DNA of 64,000 nucleotides, taken from assembly GCF_002278135.3 (NCBI RefSeq), contig NZ_CP029425.2, forward strand, positions 7,354,001-7,418,000, read 5' to 3'. A program made the translations under genes and the position numbers. This document shows, in pieces, positions 27,115-35,755 of the stretch (positions within the stretch are counted from its first letter, which is position 1; every line of letters begins with the position of its first letter). Origin of the DNA: Bradyrhizobium ottawaense. Lineage in GTDB: Bacteria; Pseudomonadota; Alphaproteobacteria; Rhizobiales; Xanthobacteraceae. The notes below the pieces were generated by a model, which was not told the origin of the DNA, made no database searches, and saw only the letters and a list, made by a program, of their open reading frames with translations.

Positions 27115-28095
27115 ATGAACGTTGATCCACGAAATGCTGTGGACACTCCCTTTGAGGTTCACAACGTGGTACAGCAGGCGCGCCGCGTCCATGGACAACA
27201 GGATGAGCTTGGCGCCGAGAGCAGCGCAACGGCACACAATTCCGAAGATCAAGCAAGCTTCGAGCAGCAGCTGAATGACTTGGATATAGACGACCTCGAT
27301 TCGGCCTACCCGACGCCGCCTTCACTCTGCTTAGCGGCAAATTCCGCGACTGCCACGTCCTCGTCTGCGCCAGGCGAGGCCGCCTCGGAACCCGGTAGCT
27401 GCCCAGCCCCATCATTTGTCAGTGCCCGCGCTCAGCTTGCAGCAACACTGACAGGTGCCAATCTTGAAGTGCTTCGCAATGAGATCGACCTTGCCGTGCA
27501 GCAGGCGGCGCGCTGGTCACCGGCGAGCGCACCTAGCATTGACCGAGACGGCGTATTTGACGACGTCGTGAGGTCGTCTTATGTCACACTGCGGCGTTTT
27601 CAGAATCAGAATAGTGACTGCAAGCCGCATACGGACGAAAACACAAGCGCCATATTGCATGTTCGCAACACGGCTCGGGATCATTCTTCCATTGGAGATC
27701 ATCCAGAGCGGTATCCTATTGACCGGGCGCGCCAAGCTGGCTGGCATATGCGCGGCAAGACAACAACATCACCCTTCGTATCGTTGGTCGAAGATCCGGC
27801 GAAACTCGCCGTTTCTCGCGATCATTGGGCGAGGGCGATCGCCAACAATGCGAACGCACTGCACACCTACACTGTTCCGAAGCACAGTGTCTGGACGCCA
27901 GACGACGTGATGAGCAGCATTGCGCTCAGAATGAATGCTGAAGACTACGACAACATCGATGCGGACGTCGATTTGATGTGCTCACTTGGCAGAACGCCAA
28001 CGAAAGAGACCGAGCGCCTGTTCTTGGGCGGAAACTTGGAAAGCTACCGCACCGGCAGAGAAGAAAATCCCTATAAGCGCGAGAGCAATGAGTAG
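27115..28095 (+). CDS. Candidate type III effector with ADP-ribosyltransferase-like motifs, paralogue 2 (326 aa)
   Basis: Start at 27115 with GAAGGGAG before it; the longer frame would include the tts box. The N-terminus has NVDPRNA and FEQQL, the pattern shared with the other two effectors. From residue 100 it aligns with the 24624 protein: FVSARAQLAATLTGANLEVLR, TSPFVSL (218-224), ANALHTYTVPKHSVWT, and E298-T-E300 before RLFLGGNL. The E-x-E and S-P-F-V-S elements are conserved while the rest has diverged strongly, as expected for catalytic residues. A Ser/Pro/Ala-rich linker (66-99) separates the export region from the domain. Confidence 0.65.
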   Translation: MNVDPRNAVDTPFEVHNVVQQARRVHGQQDELGAESSATAHNSEDQASFEQQLNDLDIDDLDSAYPTPPSLCLAANSATATSSSAPGEAASEPGSCPAPSFVSARAQLAATLTGANLEVLRNEIDLAVQQAARWSPASAPSIDRDGVFDDVVRSSYVTLRRFQNQNSDCKPHTDENTSAILHVRNTARDHSSIGDHPERYPIDRARQAGWHMRGKTTTSPFVSLVEDPAKLAVSRDHWARAIANNANALHTYTVPKHSVWTPDDVMSSIALRMNAEDYDNIDADVDLMCSLGRTPTKETERLFLGGNLESYRTGREENPYKRESNE

Positions 28096-28543
28096 ATGGT
28101 CTCTCGGCCAAACCGTTGGGCTGGTTCGTTGGTTTTCAAGCACCCAAACTCCCAAAAGAAAGACCTTGAAGCGGCGTACCAACTCCGCACACGCAGAACA
28201 GCTTAAGCTTATGCGGCGACCGGCGGCCCGATCAACTCGCCGGTCGAGCGGCAGAGCGGTTGGGTCTCCGACAAGATGCACTTCCGGCGACGCGAGGATG
28301 TCGGACAATCCTCCTCCTGTGCGCGCTCGTTGGAGCATCCCGGCGCCTTGGACATTGTGAGTTCGAACGACATACGAGCTCACGGCTGGCTGGCGGCTTT
28401 GGTGGAGTTACGCCGCTGAACGCGCTGCGTCCCTCTCTGTACTCGGTCTGAAATTGGCCGCGCGGTCAAGCAACAGGTGTTTCGGCCGCGATCGCATCGG
28501 GCATTCGCTCCCCGCGATAAGCCGCGCTGTTACAAGACAGCCG
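28096..28543. other. Intergenic region
   Basis: No convincing gene between the effector and the nod box. Confidence 0.4.
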
Positions 28544-28590
28544 ATCCGTCACCTGGATGCGTTCCATCAAAACAATCGATTTTGCGGAGC
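28544..28590 (+). promoter_or_regulatory. nod box
   Basis: The parts ATCCGTCACCTGGATG, CCATCAAAACAATCGATTTT and a GC-rich end match the 47-bp NodD-binding nod box (ATCCAnnnnnnnGATG ... ATCnAAACAATCGATTTT). The AACAATCGATTTT core is perfect. Orientation is toward ttsI, 1.5 kb downstream. NodD with a plant flavonoid would activate here. Confidence 0.85.
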
Positions 28591-28640
28591 GCGCCTAAGA
28601 GGCTCATAGTCGATCGCAATATAAGGAGGCCGCATTCAAG

Positions 28641-28775
28641 ATGACGTCTGGCAATCGATTCTCTCCTCAATCCCTTGCCGAACAACTTGGCTCGAGCGAT
28701 CGACAGTCTTCACCTCGAACGTTGCTTCCTGTTCATCAAGTGGACGTCCACCTCTCGCCACGGTCTCCCCGCTAA
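28641..28775 (+). CDS. Small protein behind the nod box (44 aa)
   Basis: ATG at 28641 follows ATAAGGAGG, a very good ribosome site, 50 bp after the nod box. The product (MTSGNRFSPQSLAEQLG...) is Ser/Arg/Pro-rich and unrecognised. It could be a short leader gene or the cut 5' end of a longer gene. Confidence 0.35.
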   Translation: MTSGNRFSPQSLAEQLGSSDRQSSPRTLLPVHQVDVHLSPRSPR

Positions 28776-30111
28776 ATTGACACGCATGAGGCGGATCGGA
28801 TCGCCCCGCTCCTGGTGTCATGGCTTACCCCGCTTGCCAAGAGCGCCTGCCTCTTCTGCACTCAATAGCGCTTCTGCGAGACGTTTAATTGGACGGACGA
28901 ATGCTCACGGCTTTGTACACAGCGAGACGGACCGCCGCGCGCAGTTCGACGGCATGGTCGAACTGTGTCGCCGTTGCCTCACAACGATTCCAAACTGAAG
29001 GCACCCCGACAAAGAGCATTCAATTGCACTTGAATCTCACCTCGCGTCAGATTGTAGGATTTCCGACAGTCTCGCGACACAGTCCGCTCGTGTGAACTCT
29101 TCCTGACGGGTACCAACAATTGCGAACGTCTCAAAAACTCAATGCTCGGCCGATTCGGTTGATCACACTACCCAACTCCTCCTTTTTAGAGCTTGCATCG
29201 TTCATCTGCTCTGTGAGGGCTGGGCGAAGCGCCGTCTTCGCAGGCAGACCTGGATCCAGCGCGCGAGAACAACGCGGGCAGTCTTTGTTTCGCCTATGCC
29301 GACGAAAGGCAGAGTTCCTGAGCCGTGCACCCGATCCGACGACATGGAGCCGGCGTCGCCGCCTCAGACAAGGCACGACAGCAATGCCGCACGTAATTTG
29401 TCCTTCATTGGCAGCACTAGCTCAGTTGGGACGGAGAACGCCTCGGAAGCGACCGAGCATTGGAACGGTTGACATCTTACTTGGATAACGCCGGCAAACG
29501 AGAGGACGTCTGTCCCGAAGGACGCGTTGATCGTTTCGTCGCATCTCGGCCTTTTACGCCCCATTGGCCGGCACATAGCGCGCGAAGTGTCTTTAGCGCG
29601 GAACACTTGCAATGCCGCGACTTGACGGCACTACGGCCAACAGCCTCGCAAGACTGACCGCGGATCAAGACGAACTGGGAAGTATTCAATGTCGGTTTCG
29701 CAAGCCTGTTCGACGACAAATACAGCTGATCTCGCCCGTGCCTTGCTTTCGCTGGGGCAGTCTCGCGCGATCACTACCGCTAGCATTCGCGCAGCGCATG
29801 CAGGCATTGCTATGTGCCGCCCACAGATGCATCAGTGCGCCGCCAGGGCTCTCAACCCCGTAAGTCATCGCAGAGCTCTTGCCAACATAACGGATATGTT
29901 GAGCTGCGCCGCCCGCCCAGGCGACCCGCCGCGAGCCGTCACATATCCGATGTCAATGGATGCGCATGCATCGGTCGCCTGCCAACAAGCTCTTGCGGGT
30001 CGTCTACGGCTTTTCGAATTCATGCCAGACCGGCAGCATCCAGTCGCCGGATCTCTTGGTCAACCCTAACACGCTCAAGTCTTGCCGAGGACGGACGAGA
30101 GGCGATGGATG
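28776..30111. other. Long leader between nod box and ttsI
   Basis: About 1.3 kb with only weak frames (for example 29689-30069, plus strand, no family). No other promoter motif of the nod or tts type is seen, so ttsI transcription probably crosses this stretch. Confidence 0.4.
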
Positions 30112-30798
30112 CGAATTCTCCTGGTTGATCATCATGCGGACTTTGGCCGCGCTGTGAAGGCAACGCTCGTGAATTGCGGGTTCGCGGTGGACGTGACGCC
30201 CACGCTGGATGAGGCGTCAGCCGCGCTGGATTGCGCAAACTACCACCTCGTACTGCTGGAGTCCGTCTTGCCGGATGGGGATAGTTTGGACTGGTTGAAG
30301 CAGTTGCGGCGCGAAGGACGATCAATGCCGGCAATGATGATGAGCAGTCTCAATGATCTCAGCCGCCGGATCGCGACCTTCAATGCGGGAGCGGATGATT
30401 TCCTGCCCAAGCCTGTGTCGATCGACGAACTCATCGCTCGCATGCGGGCCATTTTGCGAAGGTCAACGCAAATGACGGCGCCGGTCGTGACATTCGGGAA
30501 TCTGCATTTCGATCCGATCGCCAGACAAGTCTCGGTGGGTGGCCGGATCCTGAGGATTGCTCGGCGTGAGGTGTGCATTCTCGAGCATCTGCTCAATCGC
30601 GCCGGCCGCACTGTGCCGCGCGCTTCGCTGGAAGATAGCTTGTACGCGTTCGATGACGAGGTTTCGACCAATGCGCTGGAAGTCGGGATTTATCGCTTAC
30701 GCGCGCATTTGAACCAGGCGGGTGCGACGCTCAGAATCAAGACCGCGCGCGGCGTCGGTTACACTCTTGAACTCGTTGGCACAGCATCGGCTGCCTAG
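30112..30798 (+). CDS. ttsI: TtsI, response-regulator-type activator of T3SS genes (228 aa)
   Basis: An OmpR-type transcription factor that binds tts boxes. Start MRILLVDHHADFG; the longer upstream frame adds an unrelated tail. The receiver domain (1-118) has the acidic pocket but Glu51 (VLLESVLPDG) in place of the phosphorylated Asp, a known feature of TtsI implying activity without a kinase. Lys is kept in LPKPVSI. The winged-helix DNA-binding domain (about 125-222) ends with TNALEVGIYRLRAHL and TARGVGYTLE. No sensor kinase gene is adjacent. It lies downstream of a nod box and just before rhcC2. Confidence 0.93.
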   Translation, partial: RILLVDHHADFGRAVKATLVNCGFAVDVTPTLDEASAALDCANYHLVLLESVLPDGDSLDWLKQLRREGRSMPAMMMSSLNDLSRRIATFNAGADDFLPKPVSIDELIARMRAILRRSTQMTAPVVTFGNLHFDPIARQVSVGGRILRIARREVCILEHLLNRAGRTVPRASLEDSLYAFDDEVSTNALEVGIYRLRAHLNQAGATLRIKTARGVGYTLELVGTASAA

Positions 30799-30824
30799 CA
30801 GCGTCACTTAAAGGCAACAATCGC

Positions 30825-32279
30825 TTGAAGGTCCTTAATAATGCCGCCGGCGCTACCCAGCCGCCTGCGATCACCAACCCACAACGCTCTGCCGCTCTCA
30901 ATCGTCTCTGCTACCTCCTATGCGGATTTGCTTTGCTGTTTCCGCTTGCGGCCTCAGCCGAGACCAAGCGGGACGGCAAAGGAGAGATGCCACGTGCGGC
31001 ACCCGGCAGCACCACGGGCACGCTCAATATTACCTCGTCACAGGGAAAGACGGTGCATTTGAGCGCACCGGCGGCGACCATTTTTGTCGCCGACCCTGCA
31101 ATTGCCGATTATCAAGCTCCGTCGAGCAGTACAATTTTCGTGTTCGGCAAAAAGTCCGGGCGGACGAGCCTGTTCGCCCTCAACGAAAACGGCGAGGCTC
31201 TTGCCGAGCTGCGTATTGTCGTAACCCAACCACTCGAGGATCTACGGGCCGCGCTCAAGGCCGAGGTCGGCGACTATCCAATTCAGGTCAGCTATACCCC
31301 GCGCGGGGCGATCCTTAGCGGTATAGCGCCCAATGCCGATGTCGTTGAGGCTGCGAGGAAGGTCACTGAGCAATTTGTTGGCGCGGGCGCCCCGGTCGTC
31401 AACAAGATCCAGGTCGCCGGCTCACTGCAGGTAAATCTCAGCGTGCGCGTAGCAGAAGTCTCCCGCACCGCCGTCAAGGATCTCAACATCAACTTCACCG
31501 CCTCGGGCCCAAACGGCGCTTTCCTTGCCACCGGCAAACCGGGAGGGTCCGGCAGGGCTGGCGGCGGCGGCACGATTGGGATCGGGTTTAGCACCGGCAA
31601 TATCAACCTCAGCGCTGTTCTCGACGCTCTCGCCAGTGAGCACCTCGCCTCAATCCTGGCTGAGCCGAACCTGACGGCAATGTCCGGCGAAGCCGCAAGC
31701 TTCCTCGCCGGCGGCGAGTTTCCGATCCCAGTCATGCAGGACAACAGGCAGGTTTCGGTCCAATTCCGGCAGTTCGGCGTGAGCTTGGAATTCGTCCCGA
31801 CAGTGCTCAGCAACAACCAGATCATTGTCCGTGTGAAGCCCGAAGTCAGCGAACTATCGACCGAAGGCGAAGTCAAGATCAATGGTATGGCGGTTCCTGC
31901 CCTCTCGACGCGGCGGGCGAGCACCGTGGTCGAGCTCGCCAGCGGCCAGAGCTTTGCAATCGGCGGCCTCATCAGGCGCAACTTCAACACTGATATCGGC
32001 GAGTTTCCCTGGCTCGGCGACGTACCGATCCTTGGTGCGCTTTTTCGCTCTTCATCGTTTCAAAAACGCGAAACCGAGCTAGTTATCGTTGTTACACCTT
32101 ACATCGTACGGCCGGGATCAAATCCAAGCCAGATAAGTATTCCGACCAACCGCATCGCACCGCCATCAGATGCAGGCCGCATCTTGACGAACACGGTGGC
32201 ACGGCCGCCTCAAGGCCGCGATGCGCCGCGCGCGAGCGCACCGGGACTGACGGGCAACGCCGGCTTTATCATCGAATGA
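30825..32279 (+). CDS. rhcC2: RhcC2, T3SS outer-membrane secretin component (484 aa)
   Basis: Forms the outer-membrane ring. TTG start at 30825 with AAAGG upstream; the signal peptide (LCYLLCGFALLFPLAASA) follows. An N-terminal pilus/secretin N-domain (GTLNITSSQGKTVHLSAPAA to LAELRIVVTQ) comes first. The secretin core (ILAEPNLTAMSGEAASFLAG to ELVIVVTPYIVRP) is complete, with the usual GEFPWLGDVPILGALFR. Overall it looks closer to CpaC of Tad pili than to enteric T3SS secretins. In rhizobia RhcC2 is thought to work with RhcC1 (NolW), which is not in this window. It begins 26 bp after ttsI. Confidence 0.88.
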   Translation: MKVLNNAAGATQPPAITNPQRSAALNRLCYLLCGFALLFPLAASAETKRDGKGEMPRAAPGSTTGTLNITSSQGKTVHLSAPAATIFVADPAIADYQAPSSSTIFVFGKKSGRTSLFALNENGEALAELRIVVTQPLEDLRAALKAEVGDYPIQVSYTPRGAILSGIAPNADVVEAARKVTEQFVGAGAPVVNKIQVAGSLQVNLSVRVAEVSRTAVKDLNINFTASGPNGAFLATGKPGGSGRAGGGGTIGIGFSTGNINLSAVLDALASEHLASILAEPNLTAMSGEAASFLAGGEFPIPVMQDNRQVSVQFRQFGVSLEFVPTVLSNNQIIVRVKPEVSELSTEGEVKINGMAVPALSTRRASTVVELASGQSFAIGGLIRRNFNTDIGEFPWLGDVPILGALFRSSSFQKRETELVIVVTPYIVRPGSNPSQISIPTNRIAPPSDAGRILTNTVARPPQGRDAPRASAPGLTGNAGFIIE

Positions 32280-32289
32280 GGATCGACAT

Positions 32290-32952
32290 ATGAACATGCG
32301 ATATTTGTCCCATTCGATTGTCCTTGCCGCAATATTGGGGGGCTGCGCAAATACTGCGTCGATCCATCCCAATCCTGCCGAACAAGGAGTCCAGGTCGAA
32401 CAGAAAAAGCGTGTCTTGCTTCTGCAGAGCCTCCATGCCCTCGAAAAGCTTCAGCTGCGTAATTTTATCGCCGACGCAAGTGGTGGCCGGCGGGATGCGC
32501 TCCATGTGGATGTCAGCGGCTCCCATAAGCTCATTGCGCAGGTGGCGCACGAAGCACGCGCCATGGGGGTTGTTCCCTCTAACATCCGGCTGTCCGCTTC
32601 TCCCCTCAATTTATCGGGCCGTTCCGCCGTCAGGATCGAGGCGATTACGTTTGAAGCGCATCTTCCGAACTGTCCGTCGCTTTTGATCGCAGGACCAGCA
32701 GTGGACGACAATTCGTTCGAACCGACTCTTGGTTGCTCGACCAAAAACAACCTGGGAGTGATGGTGAACGATCCGCTCGACCTGGTTGATAATCGGTCTG
32801 TCAGCACGGTAAATGGCGATCGCGCCGCCGCTCCTCTTGCTAGTCACTCTACTCTCGCAGCGCGCAACAAGGGCAACGGAGAAGATGGAGCAAGCACGAC
32901 AGCGCCGGACGCAGCGGGACCAACAACACAGAATGTGCAGCCGCTCCGATAG
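32290..32952 (+). CDS. CpaD-like lipoprotein next to the secretin (220 aa)
   Basis: The signal has a lipobox, ILGGC with Cys19, so the protein is probably anchored in the outer membrane. The region EPTLGCSTKNNLGVMVNDPLDLV (written here in part) is the hallmark of CpaD pilus-assembly lipoproteins. A Thr/Ser/Pro-rich tail follows. Start ATG 32290 has GAGGATCG before it and lies 10 bp after rhcC2, so the two are co-transcribed. The homologue in NGR234 is y4xK. Inferred role: pilotin or stabiliser of the RhcC2 ring. Confidence 0.75.
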   Translation: MNMRYLSHSIVLAAILGGCANTASIHPNPAEQGVQVEQKKRVLLLQSLHALEKLQLRNFIADASGGRRDALHVDVSGSHKLIAQVAHEARAMGVVPSNIRLSASPLNLSGRSAVRIEAITFEAHLPNCPSLLIAGPAVDDNSFEPTLGCSTKNNLGVMVNDPLDLVDNRSVSTVNGDRAAAPLASHSTLAARNKGNGEDGASTTAPDAAGPTTQNVQPLR

Positions 32953-33083
32953 GCGCTTTAAGCGCTTGTCGGAACCTACTGTGCAGCACCTGGCGCTCAG
33001 GCGCACGAGCGATGCTGCAAGGCGCAGAGAAGGCAATTGCGAGCCATCATTTATCCTTTCATTCTACCTTTCCGCTTGGCGAT

Positions 33084-33118
33084 GTCAGGTTTTGGAAAGC
33101 AAACGTGAGTAGCGAAAT
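33084..33118 (+). promoter_or_regulatory. tts box
   Basis: GTCAGGTTTTGGAAAGCA followed by a spacer and CGAAATA; two or three mismatches to consensus, 30 bp before the 771-aa effector. Confidence 0.75.
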
Positions 33119-33147
33119 AGCGAGAGAGCGAGCCCTGCGGACTGAAC

Positions 33148-35463
33148 ATGGACCGATTCAACACGATCAACCCAGCCGATAAGGCGTCCGCTGCGTCGGA
33201 TGCCGCCGTGGAACAGCCGGATCAAAAGCATGTGGCGTTTGAGCAGCACCTGGCAGGCGTGCGAGAGGCGGGCCCTGTATATCCGCACGCGGCGCTTCAT
33301 GATGTCACTGAGGAAGACGATCACCTCATCCAGGCGGCATCGGCCGCTGCTCTCAATGGAGGGCCGCCGCCGAGTGAGACCACCGTCAAAATTTATGATC
33401 GTCGGCTTCGCAAATTCGCCGAGGGGCTGAAGAAGTCCGGCAAATCAATTGCTGGGCTCGATGACGATGCCTTACTCGCTAACGCTAGGAAGCTGCTGCC
33501 AAACGACAGGGTCATCGCGCCAGCATTGTTAATGATCAGTCGGTACCGCGAGCCCGACGCCAACGCTCGCCCCCTCTCAACACATTATCGTCCTTCCAGG
33601 GAAGATGAGGGTCTTATCAGGGATGCCGCCGAGGCAGGTTTTGGTCGACAGATCGGCAGGAAAACGGCCGAGAGCTATGCGAGCGGACTGCGGAAGTTGG
33701 CGGTAGCGCTCCGACCCTTGTCCATTGCCGACCTCAGTGATGATAAACTGCTCGGACACGCGGATAGGTTGTTCCCGAAGGACAAGATGCTCATCTCCGC
33801 CTTGAATGGCCTTCGGGACTATCGCGCCATTACCCTGCAGACCAATTTAGGCGGAGAAGGAGGCAGTTCGCGCCAGGTCATCCAGCCGTCCACCCCCTCA
33901 GCTATGCCGGCCGATGAGCAGCCGATTGGGGACGATGCAGATGAGCGCAGCTCACGGCCGCCGGGGTTCAATGCTCCGCAGGTCTGGCATGGAGTGGGGT
34001 TGGCCGTCCATTCGCCTACGGAAAGTGTCGCCCAGGACGTGCTTTTCGATGCTGCAGAAGCCGAGAGCTTCTTGCCGGCGACCATGCTTGGGCCAACGGT
34101 CAGTTCAATGGTTCACTCGCCGGTGCAAAGTGTCGATCAGGAGGCGCTTTTCGATGCCGCGGATCGTGCGAACCTTTTGTCGGCGGCGACCTCCAATGCG
34201 CCGGTACCTTGGCCAACGATGAGTCCAACCATTCCCTCGCCGGTGCAACGTGTCCCTCGGGACGCGCTTTTCCATGCCGAGGGTCGCGAGAACCTCTTTC
34301 GCGCGCTGACCTTCGATGCACTGGTGCCTGGTCCAATGATGAGTTCAATCATCCACTCGCCGGTGCAAAGTGTCCCTCAGGACGCGCTTTTCGATGCAGC
34401 GGACCGCGAGAACCTTTTGCCAACGCCGACCTTCGATGCGCTGATGCCTTGGCCAACGATGAGTCCAACCGTTCCCTCGCCAGCGCAGAGTGTTGCTCAA
34501 GAAGCGCCTTTCGATGCCCCTGCTTGGCATCCGAGCTTGCGGCAGCCCGATTTCGCCTCTGAAGACCACTCTGGACAGATGATGAACGAAGGCGCTGCGG
34601 CGCAGACCACCCTTGAGCAGACGATCGCAGCAGCCGGCGAAGCCTTTGATGCGTCTTTGAGCGTTCCCGAACATTTCTCCCACGGGACTCAGGCCGCGCC
34701 GAATATGATGCACAGGCTTCGCCGCTGGGGCCTCTTGCCGGATGCAGCACAGCGGGTAAAGGCCTACGACATTCGAGGTGAGCGCTATATGGCCGTCTTG
34801 GGACCGGGAGGGCTCAACGATGTTCAGCTCGTCCATCTGCTGTCGCCCGCTGTCGGCGATACGTTTGATGTTTCTTTCGCCGTTCCCAAGAATTTTTCCC
34901 ATCGCACCCAGCCGGCCCCCGACGAGATGCTGTCCAAGTTAGGCGAGTGGGACTTCTTGCCTGTTGTGGAACATCCAATCATGAACTTTGAGATCGGCGG
35001 CGAACGCTACACGGCCATCTTGGGACCGGAAGGGCCCAAGGACGTTCAGCTCATTCATCACCCTCGGCCCGCTTTGCCGGGCGAAGCTAGGCCTGCGGCA
35101 CTGAGGACTTCCTCAGATATCTACGGCGGTCTTGCGCCAGGGCTTGATTCGGCGGCTCCGTTCGAATGGAGTAGGGACGCTCCCTCGGCGCTGGCGCCGA
35201 ACCTTCCTCTGCCGTCTGCCGCACCTGCATCAGGCCATCAGCCAGTCCCGCAAGTGCCTGAACTGGGAGAGTTCTTGGGCGACGGCTGGACGCACGCCTC
35301 CCAAGAGGCTTCGCCCGCCGTGATCGACATATTGCAGAATCTAGGCCTTCTGCCGAGCCGGGACGTCCCAATGACCGCTTTTTTTATCCACGGTCAGCTC
35401 TACACGGCAGAGAGCCTACCGGGAAGCCGCGTTCTTCTCTTCCATCAGCCACAATTTGGCTGA
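33148..35463 (+). CDS. Modular candidate type III effector with three kinds of repeats (771 aa)
   Basis: N-terminus: NTINPADKA and FEQHL, shared in pattern with the effectors at 24624 and 27115. Residues about 52-130 and 148-235 are two copies of a helical domain (ETTVKIYDRRLRKFAEGLKK; KTAESYASGLRKLAVALR) like those in rhizobial SUMO-protease effectors of the NopD/Bel2-5 type, but no protease domain follows. Next come five 40-residue tandem repeats (MSPTIPSPVQ, DALFDAADRENL). The C-terminus has three copies (about 500, 573 and 724 onward) of the module also found in the 3217-3792 protein: FSHGTQAAP, GLLPD and GERYMAVLGP. No enzyme motif seen; it may be a scaffold or decoy. A tts box lies directly upstream. 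Confidence 0.75.
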   Translation: MDRFNTINPADKASAASDAAVEQPDQKHVAFEQHLAGVREAGPVYPHAALHDVTEEDDHLIQAASAAALNGGPPPSETTVKIYDRRLRKFAEGLKKSGKSIAGLDDDALLANARKLLPNDRVIAPALLMISRYREPDANARPLSTHYRPSREDEGLIRDAAEAGFGRQIGRKTAESYASGLRKLAVALRPLSIADLSDDKLLGHADRLFPKDKMLISALNGLRDYRAITLQTNLGGEGGSSRQVIQPSTPSAMPADEQPIGDDADERSSRPPGFNAPQVWHGVGLAVHSPTESVAQDVLFDAAEAESFLPATMLGPTVSSMVHSPVQSVDQEALFDAADRANLLSAATSNAPVPWPTMSPTIPSPVQRVPRDALFHAEGRENLFRALTFDALVPGPMMSSIIHSPVQSVPQDALFDAADRENLLPTPTFDALMPWPTMSPTVPSPAQSVAQEAPFDAPAWHPSLRQPDFASEDHSGQMMNEGAAAQTTLEQTIAAAGEAFDASLSVPEHFSHGTQAAPNMMHRLRRWGLLPDAAQRVKAYDIRGERYMAVLGPGGLNDVQLVHLLSPAVGDTFDVSFAVPKNFSHRTQPAPDEMLSKLGEWDFLPVVEHPIMNFEIGGERYTAILGPEGPKDVQLIHHPRPALPGEARPAALRTSSDIYGGLAPGLDSAAPFEWSRDAPSALAPNLPLPSAAPASGHQPVPQVPELGEFLGDGWTHASQEASPAVIDILQNLGLLPSRDVPMTAFFIHGQLYTAESLPGSRVLLFHQPQFG
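33997..34530 (+). repeat. Tandem 120-bp repeats inside the effector gene
   Basis: About 4.5 units of 40 codons, each with SPVQSVxQxALFDAAxRENL followed by a Pro/Trp-containing end. Units 2-5 are closest, suggesting recent expansion by unequal crossing-over. Confidence 0.8.
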
Positions 35464-35702
35464 ATGAGGGGCTCGTCGGCACCTCGGACAGCTGTTCAGG
35501 CGGACCTAAAACCACGTCTGATCCTCCTTCCGGAGATCTTAGAAGCACGCTTCAACGATGCCGGGCGGTGAGCAAATCCGACCTTTCCAGTGCCACCATG
35601 ATCTCAAGCAGCTATCGATCAAGTAAGCATTCGGCAGCACCGCACTCTGCAGAGCAAGAGAGGCGCGGTCGAGTAGCTCAGCCATTTGGCTTTCGCCCTC
35701 AC

Positions 35703-35737
35703 AGATCCGGGCGGGCGGATTTCCCGCACCCGGCTCT
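35703..35737 (-). ncRNA. Group II intron domain V
   Basis: Minus strand: AGCCGGGTGCGGG-AAAT-CCGCCCGCCCGGATCT folds as the catalytic domain V hairpin with AGC at the base. The following GTGAGGGCGAAAGCC...GAGCTACTCGAC fits domain VI and the 3' splice end. Confidence 0.75.
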
Positions 35738-35755
35738 TCCCGAGGGTAACCCGCG

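Noticed and set aside
29405..29450. tRNA-like D-arm sequence TAGCTCAGTTGGGA
   Set aside because: No anticodon or T arm follows and no acceptor stem pairs; chance similarity.
31287..31300. GTCAGCTAT resembling a tts box
   Set aside because: Inside rhcC2 coding sequence, second half of the motif missing.
33997..34530. CRISPR-like regular repeats
   Set aside because: The repeats are in-frame 40-codon protein repeats, with no spacers and no cas genes.
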